Translations under genes and position numbers: made by a program
Assembly (NCBI GenBank): GCA_021234155.1
Contig: JAJEKV010000022.1
Location: 5,107,852-5,171,851 of the forward strand
Length of the DNA stretch: 64,000 nt
Origin: Isoetes taiwanensis
Lineage: Eukaryota > Streptophyta > Lycopodiopsida > Isoetales > Isoetaceae
Reading direction: 5' to 3'
Notes under the pieces: generated by a model
Told to the model about the DNA's origin: nothing
The model's database searches: none
The model's input: the letters and a program-made list of their open reading frames with translations, nothing else
Part shown: positions 56,681 through 64,000 of the stretch, piece after piece
Position numbering within the stretch: position 1 is the stretch's first letter
Layout of the letters: each line of letters opens with the position of its first letter

Positions 56681-57866
56681 TGCATCAACAATAATAAGAA
56701 ATATAGCATTCCAATTTTATTGAGATGATCAACTTCCAATATTTACTTAAAACATAAATTATAAGGCTATACTTACATATTTATACAAAATTATATAGCC
56801 TTAATTTCATCACAACATGTTTAGGAGTTCATAATTAAGTACAAGATCTTAACGTCCTTGGCCTCTGCATTTAGCCGTAGGATTGAATCCTAGCCGTCGA
56901 TTTCACGAAGTTATACCCAGTAACACATGTGGCCCAATCTGTTATGGCCATAACATAGATGTTATGTCCATAACATCCTCTGTTGCCACGTGCTATTTTG
57001 TCTGGGCAGCACTCTGCCGTGGTAGATCGCACAAGGCCGCCATAGCCAGGCCTCCGGCCTCCATAGCCAGACCTCCAAGTCATAGCCAGACCTCTAGGCG
57101 CTTCCTTTTTCCCGATTTTGGTGTTCAGATGCTCTGTTACAGAGCTGGCTCTATTTCAAGAACAAAGATGCAAGATTTTCGGAGCTATTTGCGCAAGAAA
57201 GCTCTTCCAGAACAGAAAGCCCGGCCTGCCTCTGTTCCGGCCTCTCTAGCGGAGGAGGCGGTGCTGCTGCCGGATTAAATCTTAATGCAACTCGGGAGGC
57301 TCTGTTGCCCAAGGCTTGCAAACTCAACCTTGATGCTAGCCAGTGTAAAAGTAAGCCCTCTTTGAAATGCTTGTTATAATCCGACACAAATGCTTGGTTG
57401 AAATGATCCGATTTTTGTTTTCGCTTCTAAGTGTTGATTTTCGTATTTGGAATTTCATTTTTGCAGGCCTAAACTCTGCTCCGGCCCCTGCTCCTTCGCA
57501 TCACAGGCAAAAAGGTCAGAAAATCTTTTGCTTCTGTTTTGTTTCGTAGATTTTTTCAGATGATTTCTAATCTTCAGATGATTTCAGATGATTCCACGGA
57601 AAGCTTGGGCGGGAAATGGAGGTCAGAAGCGGAAAATGAAATACAGGCCCCAAAATTGCCGATTCTCAGGAATCCGACTCATTTATGCCTCCCTGTGCAA
57701 ATCTTACTCCCTTACTCTGTTTAAATCCGCCTCCCTGCGCCTCACATGTTCTATTTAAAAAACATAGACTTACATTTAGTTTGTTTTTCTTGCCGGAATG
57801 CAGTGCGGGCTGCCAAGCTTGGCTATGGCGGCTCTGCCAAATGCCTCGGCCAAGGACGTTAAGGCC
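56681..57866. other. No certain gene
   Basis: Contains a perfect 14-bp palindrome (GTTATGGCCATAAC, ~56940-56953) with a near-copy 20 bp later. An Ala/Lys/Arg-rich plus-strand ORF ends at 57278 and includes MQDFRSYLRKKALPEQKARP. A CT-rich tract ending in TTTTTGCAG (57459-57467) could be an acceptor. None of this is enough for a gene call. Confidence 0.3.
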
Positions 57867-58020
57867 GATAACGTCCTCCCCTCGGAGTTATGGGCGACAA
57901 AATGGCCTGGTGGCCCATGTGGCCCGCGAAATTCCCCGGCGCCGCACGCCTCGAATTTCGTGGCCACATGGCCACTCGGCCATTTTCCTGGCCCATAACT
58001 CCTCGGGAGAGGACGTTATC
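57867..58020. repeat. Long near-perfect hairpin, ~75-bp arms, ~4-nt loop
   Basis: 57867-57942 and 57947-58020 are reverse complements at roughly 85% identity. Matched landmarks are GATAACGTCCTC with GAGGACGTTATC, GGAGTTATGGGC with GGCCCATAACTCC, and GCGAAATT with AATTTCGTGG. The short ORFs on both strands here are mirror images of each other and not genes. Confidence 0.9.
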
Positions 58021-58120
58021 TACCCCTTCAACTCCTATCTTCTCGTAATGTGCTCCCTCCTCGTTGCTCTCCTTCATTGGCCTACAATGAGTAGCACATT
58101 ATGTTAGTTTAGGTAATAAG

Positions 58121-58400
58121 TGTTGCAGATACTCCACGTGTCACAGATGCTGCTGTTACAGATGTTATCATCAAAACTAGTGACCGAGAGAATCTCACAA
58201 CAGATTAGCCTTATTTAGAGATTACCGTTTGTACCTGGATCTATATAAATCCAGACCTTTTCTTAGATTAGCATGTCTTATTTTAGAGTTCTTAGTCGCC
58301 TGATAAGATCAGTCGACCTATCTTTGTATTCCTTATATTCAGTAGACATCCGTTGCCTTCTTTCTCTCTGATCAGATCTACTGTTCTCATTCCATTTGCA
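58121..58400 (+). repeat. Copia LTR (second family), ~280 bp
   Basis: Starts TGTTGCAGATACTCC and ends CCATTTGCA, with a TATATAAA box near 58241 and a TCTTTCTCTCT tract. It is identified by the primer-binding site immediately downstream and a gag start 115 bp further. The partner LTR is missing. Confidence 0.6.
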
Positions 58401-58403
58401 TCA

Positions 58404-58417
58404 GGTTATGGGCCCAC
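58404..58417 (+). other. Copia primer-binding site to internal (half) tRNA-Met
   Basis: GGTTATGGGCCCAC, three bases after the LTR, is complementary to the anticodon stem-loop region of plant initiator tRNA-Met (GTGGGCCCATAACC) rather than its 3' end. This is the half-tRNA priming known for copia elements. Confidence 0.7.
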
Positions 58418-58515
58418 AACCTATCTCATCCACATAAGCCGTCCACCTCTATTTTCTCTCTGTATCTGCAGTATTCCTTTTTCTCTGTATCTCCTCTTTC
58501 TCTCTTTTTTACCTG

Positions 58516-58718
58516 ATGGATTCAATCCTGAACGTTTCTTCCTCTAAATGGCGTTTGATGCCACGATTTGATGGCAAGGATTATCAGATGTGGCGATGGC
58601 GCCTAAAGATGGTCCTGGAGGACAAGAATTTGTGGGAAATCACGAATCAACCCACTCATGCATTGTCCAGTGGCAGCAATATTAACAAGATTGCATTTGA
58701 AACGGGAGCAAATCATTG
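58516..58718 (+). pseudogene. Copia gag N-terminal fragment
   Basis: A 67-codon frame from ATG with RFDGKDYQMWRWRLKMVLED and KNLWEI, the DUF4219-type start of copia gag. It is cut at ~58718, where TGAAACGGGAGCAAA is repeated 22 bp apart, suggesting a rearrangement point. Confidence 0.75.
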
Positions 58719-58732
58719 AAACGGGAGCAAAG

Positions 58733-59065
58733 AGAATATTCCTTAAAGATTCCCTATTTTTTTTTGCAAAAAATGGCTAAAATGAGGTGGTAAAAAAAAA
58801 AAAAGGGGCAGAAAAATGTATTTTGACCCCCCCAAAATGACCAATTTTTTTTCTCCAAACAGAGAATTGTCTATGTGAAAGTGACACTTTTTTTTGGAAT
58901 TATAATTTGCCTGAATTGTCTTTTTGGAGTAAACCTCTAATTTAAGAGAACACAAATTTTAACCAAAAATCGAAGTGAAGTTTACAGCAGAAATAGTAGT
59001 ATTTTCAAAATTAAAGATAAAATCTTCATATTCACATTCAAAATTTATTTCTTTTTTCCTAAGAC
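58733..59065. other. AT-rich 3' flank of the DDE gene
   Basis: T- and A-rich sequence with no ORF of note. On the minus strand AATAAA (59049-59044) lies ~17 bp after the stop codon of the DDE gene and may be its poly(A) signal. Confidence 0.4.
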
Positions 59066-61608
59066 TCAGTTATGTGCAAAAGTGTGAGGAGTGATAAGAG
59101 AGGGATCCAAGACATCTTCGTGCTCGTTTATGCCATCATCGTCAGTTTCACTTCTTTCACTGTCACTTGAGGAAGTGCTTGAGTTATCTTTCTCATCACT
59201 ATCAACAGACGGTGAAGCATTCCCAACCTTTTCTTCATCTTCTTCTTCGTAGTTACAAGCCTTCTTAAGCAAGTTGATTTCAATTTGAAATCATAGCACA
59301 GAATACTCACTTGTCGTAAGTCTAGCTCATCCCTGCATCCAACTTTCTTGGCTTTTTTGCCCTTTCCTTGACTTCTCATTTCTAGCTCATACCTACCTTC
59401 AAAAGCATTTTCTGAACGTGTAGCAAGCCAATGAATCTTGAGTTTAGTCACCAGGCCTTCCTCTTTGATTGTGTCAAGTACTTTGGCTATCCAAAAAGGT
59501 CTCCCCTTGTCATCCTCCTCAGTCGGAAGAGCAATCAACATACCTTTGGTAATTTCTGTGACATTACCTGTAGGCTCATTCCTGCGTCTTGGACCGAGGT
59601 ACATGACACGGTCCTCATCTTCCTGTACTGCAGCTGCTACTGCAGCAATGCTTTGACCTGCCTGGTTCTGTGGTTGGTGGGAAGCATTAGGCCACTTAAA
59701 AGGTTCTTGCAACTGCCTCAGAGCTAGGTTCTGAATCACACTCTTTTGTTCTAGAAAGAAGCCTCTCCACCACATTTTATCTTGTTCAGTGAAGTACTTA
59801 AAACCCGTGGAAATTCCATTTTCAATGGATTTCAAGGAAGTGACTGGGGTACTCTTTTGCTGCTTTGACACTTTTGGATTTTTTAAAGGAAGTTGCTCAG
59901 CACGTTCCATGGGAACTAATGTCTGGAACAGATTTAAGGAAGCGCAATCCCTCTACCGGACTCCACTCTTTAGTTGTAGTGTACTTCTTTCCCTGCAAAA
60001 GGCTCTCTCCATTCTTCAAGTAGAATTTGATTTGATGTTGAAACGTAATGTCATTTAGCTTGTTCACAGCTTGTTCTCTGTTTGCACGTTGAGAGAAAAC
60101 AAATTCCCTGAAGTCGGCAGTCTCTTTTAGAAGCTCAACTACTGGCATGTGAGTGTAAGAGTCTTCAATGATACGAACCAAAGTGGGAAGACAGAAAGCT
60201 CTTTTTCTTCTGAGACGCACTGAAAATCTGCTGAACATCTGATCGTGTGTATGCCCTACTAGTAAGAATCCGAGCTTTATTTTTCTGAAAATCTCCAGCC
60301 CCACTAGCATGGCACAGTAAGCAAAGAGTGTTTGATTTTTGTTCTCCCTGGTAGTGTTGTCAAGTTGCAGGTAGAGCACTGGTGGTAACTGCTGTTGCTC
60401 ACAAAGAACCTTGTTAAGAATTGTAATTGTGAGATTTGGATCACCATGCAAATTAGGATATGTTAAAAAGACTTTGCACTTTAGACTCCCATTGAAGACC
60501 ATGGCCCCAACGAGGTGGACCTTGACAAAGCATTCTTCTAGCACATCTTTTGGAATATTCAAGAAATGAGGTAGAGTTGTCTTTTTCTGATCCATTCCAT
60601 CAATAACAACGGACATGTACTCAAGTGGACGCTCAAGAGCTTTTTTCCTATGCTTAGCAAGCTTCCTTCTCTCAGCTGCTTGTTGGTCACGGTGTCTAGC
60701 AAGCTTCTGTTGCACAATGTCTGTTGAAGGAAGCAGGTCAAAACAATTACATGATGCAAGTATGAGAATGAAGAACTTAAACTTACTTTTTTCGAGCTCT
60801 GTCCTTGCAGTTTCTTTTTGACTCTTTAGTTCTGCACACGTTGAGCACACAGACATTCTGTGTCTTCGAGGAATTTTTACAAGGCCAAATTCAGTTTTCC
60901 ACAATCTAGTAAAATGTGAATAAGAGATATGCTGAGATTGACTGCATGTCTCTTTGTATTCTTTGAAAACATCTTTTTTTGTGATGTTATCTGTCAAGTG
61001 ATACATATTGCTGTTTGGCAATTTTTCACACGTTTCTCTGAAGTATTTCTCCATCCATGCCACAGCAACTAGGGCATGCATTGTTACAATTCTTCCAGGC
61101 CCACAGTGGTCATCAATGCAAGGGTTTTTGTCTAATCTTTTATGTATTCGAGACATTCGAGGAACCCGGTGATTACCGCGACCATGAAACATTTTTTACA
61201 CACTTCTTGCCGATTGATATAGTGCAAGAAGTTGTGCCTGTCTGGTCTTACATGATAAGCCAAGTAGGCATTCTGTTCTAAAATTGTCATAGAACTGTAA
61301 TGGTCTCTAATTGCACGAAGTTTAGCCATGTTGAATTTGCTAATGCATCCCAACGAACAGCATGTAGCTCTGAGAATTTTTCTCATTTTCTGCTCGTCCA
61401 TCAGATTTCTTCTTCTTGCGGAAGAACATGCTCTCAAGCTGAAATCTACTTTGAATTTCTTAGAAGATTGGTTAGAGAACATATAATCTCGTTGTTCCTT
61501 GTCAGGGTCTTCATCCTCTGATGAGAGTTCCACTCTAGGAGTGACCTCCTCTTCTCTTAGTGGTGTGTTTCTGGAGGAAAATAAACCACGTGACACAGTA
61601 CCCCGCAT
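59066..61608 (-). pseudogene. DUF7869-like DDE transposase gene, frame-broken
   Basis: Four frame segments read 61608-61132, 61192-59897, 59910-59128 and 59272-59066. An in-frame 66-nt intron (GTAAGT 60786 to CAG 60721) splits the core. The N-terminal part has Cys pairs (VCKKC, VCSTC). The RNase H-like core has VVIDGMDQKKTTLPHFLN, YLQLDNTTRENKNQ and GHTHDQMFSRFS, the three acidic blocks of this family. In relatives as I recall them the last reads GHTH..(I)DQ.FS, so a few residues seem lost here. The C-terminus holds a PFWIAKVL...KIHWLATR segment, BAH/Tudor-like, then an acidic Ser-rich tail. Frameshifts lie near 61165, 59915 and 59290. An acceptor-like TTTCCTCCAG just inside the 5' edge suggests a lost upstream exon. 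Confidence 0.6.
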
Positions 61609-62506
61609 CCGTACCCGACGTACTCCCCTAAATCTAAAGGTCAGCTCACCAACCCGTTCGAGCCCAGGGTGGCCCTAGAGGCTCCCGCCCTCCGGCCCAG
61701 GGAGTGTCAGACCCATACCCAGCCCACACACAGTGCCTGGCTATAGGTCTAGCACACTGGAGGAGTCCCGTAGCCGCGCTAGGCGGGACCCCACCCCCGA
61801 TTCACCTCCATACCCGTTGTTTGGTGCTGAACCACATCATAGCATCCACAGCCAGGTAGGCTCTTGTGCACAGGCTGCAAGAACAGGGTTTTAGGGATTC
61901 TATCTAGGAGCATCTCTACTGCTAGATGGCCTTTAGGTCTCTACCCACCCCTTTAGCCCATACAACACCATAGGAGCGGAAAGAACTAAGCTAATACATC
62001 CATCCATCCATCCATAACTTGAATAGAACATAAAATAGAGATTAACCATTCACCTACTCAAACAAGGGTTAATCCTACGACTAACTAGGAAAACCAAGCT
62101 ATCTACACACTAACCCGTGTCCTGGCTGGAGCCATGGTCTCGGTATGGGTCCATCACACTAGGCTGGCGGTTGGTTGATGATAACTCAAGCTTGGCTGAT
62201 AACTGCTGCTCCTCCTTAGCTCCCAATTCGAATTTTGGAGTCAAAATGGGGCAGGACCCCTTTTCCTAGGCCCAAAATGGAAGGTCCCCCCTGGCCAATC
62301 GATTTGGGCCAGGTGGCGCCCCCTTGTTGGTGCTAATTAACTAATTTAGCTTAGGCCAAATACTTTATAATTATCCACAATGGATTTATTAACATAGCTA
62401 AATAAAACCATTGTGGTTGACTTCCACTTATACAATTACCCCCTTATATCTCAGTGACGTGTCCCGACATGCATACGTATACCGTATAAATGCCTGGAAC
62501 GTCACA
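61591..62506 (-). repeat. Gypsy 3' LTR (second element)
   Basis: On the minus strand it starts TGTGACGTTCCAGGC directly after the polypurine tract TCAAGGGGGGAGAA (62520-62507) and ends GGTACTGTGTCA. Length is 916 bp. A CATC microsatellite lies at ~62000-62016. Segments such as GGGTAGAGACCTAAAG and ATGCTCCTAGA are shared with the 1.7-kb LTRs at 34695 and 46853. Confidence 0.75.
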
Positions 62507-62520
62507 TTCTCCCCCCTTGA
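62507..62520 (-). other. Gypsy polypurine tract
   Basis: TCAAGGGGGGAGAA abuts the LTR start, as expected for the plus-strand primer of a Ty3/gypsy element. Confidence 0.8.
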
Positions 62521-63069
62521 ATTAATGCTGTCCTCAGCATTTGAGTTAGTGAAGAGAAGAGTAAAAAACAAAAGTACTTATTTATGAAAATAACGAAGGT
62601 TTACATACGATAAACAATAGGACAAGACGTCCCATTAAGAGTATTCCTTTAAGATAGTTTAAAACCAAATCCACTTCAAAACACAAGTTTAAAGGAAAAC
62701 GACTTCCAAATACAAGGATAGAAACAAATCAAATCCAAAACACAGTGTGGCCCATAAGACAAGGCCTCCAGTCTTCGGCAGCTCAAGGGTACCTCCTACT
62801 GGCCTGCAGAAGACGTCGGTTTGTGTTAAGAATTAAGTTAAGTAATGTGGTTGAAGGGACCACCCCCTTAAAGAAAATGAAATATGAATGCAAGGGTCCT
62901 ATCATGTCTAGGGCTTGCATGCATCTCGGCGTAAGGGCCGTAGTCCCATCATAGCCGGAGACGATTGCGTCCTATCAGGAATGCCTTCATGCCCAGTTTC
63001 CCCACCTAGGATGCCTAAATCCCCAACCCCTTCCATGACCCCTGGAGGGTCACACTCGTATGACCCCTG
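62521..63069 (-). other. Gypsy 3' internal non-coding region
   Basis: Lies between the chromodomain stop and the polypurine tract. A small plus-strand ORF at 62745-62954 has no recognised domain. Confidence 0.5.
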
Positions 63070-64000
63070 TCACACTATAACATTCTGCTTACCATCCGAG
63101 TTGGAGATGATGTCATCGTGGATGGTGCGGCCATGGCATTCCTTTATAAAGTCTGGGTAAGTCTTATCCAAATCCGCCTTAAGGACCCATGTCGCGTCCT
63201 CCGTGGGTAAATGTTTCCACTTGACCAGATATTGTAAAATCTGCGTTCGGCGGGTTTGTTTATAGGCACGATCAAGTAGAGCTTCTGGAACAATCTCCAA
63301 TTGATCTTCAGTCATTTCCAGAAGTGTTGGTGTATCAAGTACCTCTTCGGGATCTGGATGATGCTTCTTGAGAAGACTTACGTGGAAGACTTTATGGATC
63401 TTTAGATGTGCGGGTAGATCCAACCGGTAGGCCTAAGGCCCTATCCGTTCCGTTATCCGAAACGGGCCCGCCCATCTAGGTGCAAGCTTCTTACAATTGC
63501 CAATTTTAAGCTTGGCTTGCTTCACCTTTATCTTAAGCCAAACGGAATCATCCACTTGAAACTCTCGAGGGGTACGGTGCCGATCTGCTAGACTCTTTTG
63601 CCGAGCTCTCGCAGCTAACAAATATGCTCGAACCTCCTCAACTAAGCCTTGCATATCGGCAAGCAATTGCTGAGAAACCTCCACCTTGGAGACTGGATTA
63701 TGCCACGTGTCTGGTGTAAGGCATTGATAGCCGTAATTGATCATAAAAGGAGACATCTTAGAAGACTCCTGTTTAGTACTGTTGTAGGCAAACTCCACCA
63801 AATAAATATAGTCTGCCCATTGAGACTGTTTGTTCCAGACATAGTTACGCAGCATATCTTCAATAATGCGATTGGTACGTTCGGTCTGGCCGTCTGTCTG
63901 AGGGTGATAAGCTGTGCTCATAGCAAGCTTAGTCTGTATAGTGCTAAAGAAATCCTTCCAGAATGCACTAACAAACTTGGGATCCCGATCTGAGATAATG
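63070..64000 (-). CDS. Gypsy integrase C-terminus and chromodomain (partial at window edge)
   Basis: The frame enters at the window end with IISDRDPKFVSAFWKDFF, holding the second integrase Asp, then AYHPQTDGQTERTNRIIE with the catalytic Glu region. GPFRITERIGP follows before a TAG at 63433-63435. The same reading continues after the stop as AYRLDLPAHLKIHKVFHVSL and a chromodomain with QILQYLVKWKHLPTEDATWV, ending at 63070. Apart from that one nonsense codon the frame is clean, so this copy is much younger than the one at 34695-48555. The rest of pol lies outside the window. Confidence 0.85.

Noticed and set aside
57776-58107. Overlapping ORFs on both strands over the hairpin
   Set aside because: The peptides are mirror products of one inverted repeat; no independent coding signal.
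1-64000. CRISPR array or bacterial operon content
   Set aside because: Introns, LTR elements, poly(A) tails and TATA promoters make the DNA plant nuclear. The only regular arrays are the 426-bp and 56-bp tandem repeats, which lack spacer structure.

Overview
The window is nuclear DNA of a land plant with a large, transposon-rich genome. Evidence is spliceosomal introns (GT-AG, 62-68 nt), an mTERF-like organelle gene remnant, Ty1/copia and chromodomain Ty3/gypsy elements, L1-like LINE tails, tRNA-derived SINEs and a Helitron. A Penelope-like reverse transcriptase, a ribonuclease-inhibitor-type LRR gene and a DUF7869-like transposase gene together suggest a seed-free plant (lycophyte, bryophyte or fern). 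That last step is inference; the species cannot be read from the sequence.

Layout. 1-4540: a 630-bp direct repeat flanks a LINE-ORF1-derived retroposon ending in poly(A). 4544-11362: sixteen head-to-tail copies of a ~426-bp unit carrying a tRNA-like head and an A-rich tail. 11489-16584: short tandem repeats, a fold-back element with ~190-bp arms, a possible terminal exon and a long-TIR element. 17280-22556: a decayed LINE, three exons of an mTERF-like gene, a minus-strand SINE and a second LINE tail. 23905-25680: direct repeats and a copia integrase remnant. 26870-32740: a decayed Helitron (DUF6570-like domain, Rep, Pif1-type helicase, EEP nuclease-like tail). 33279-34694: a copia gag-protease fragment, abutted at 34695 by a 13.9-kb gypsy element (LTRs 34695-36395 and 46853-48555). 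48556-54465: repeats, a MITE, a 529-aa intact ORF and a broken Penelope-like RT. 54617-56050: a minus-strand LRR gene and its promoter. 56540-58718: a gypsy LTR fragment, a 154-bp near-perfect hairpin and a copia LTR/gag fragment. 59066-61608: a DUF7869-like transposase gene (minus), with a second chromodomain gypsy (minus) inserted at its 5' side and running off the window.

Almost every element is frame-broken. The intact exceptions are the 529-aa ORF beside the RT, the 396-aa helicase block and the terminal gypsy integrase. Host-gene content is low: the LRR gene (one frameshift, two visible exons), the mTERF remnant (probably dead) and one orphan candidate exon. In the tandem array and between the two gypsy LTRs, one substitution class recurs at many sites (CGTG versus CAG or CGT). 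Part of the frame damage could therefore be consensus error rather than mutation.
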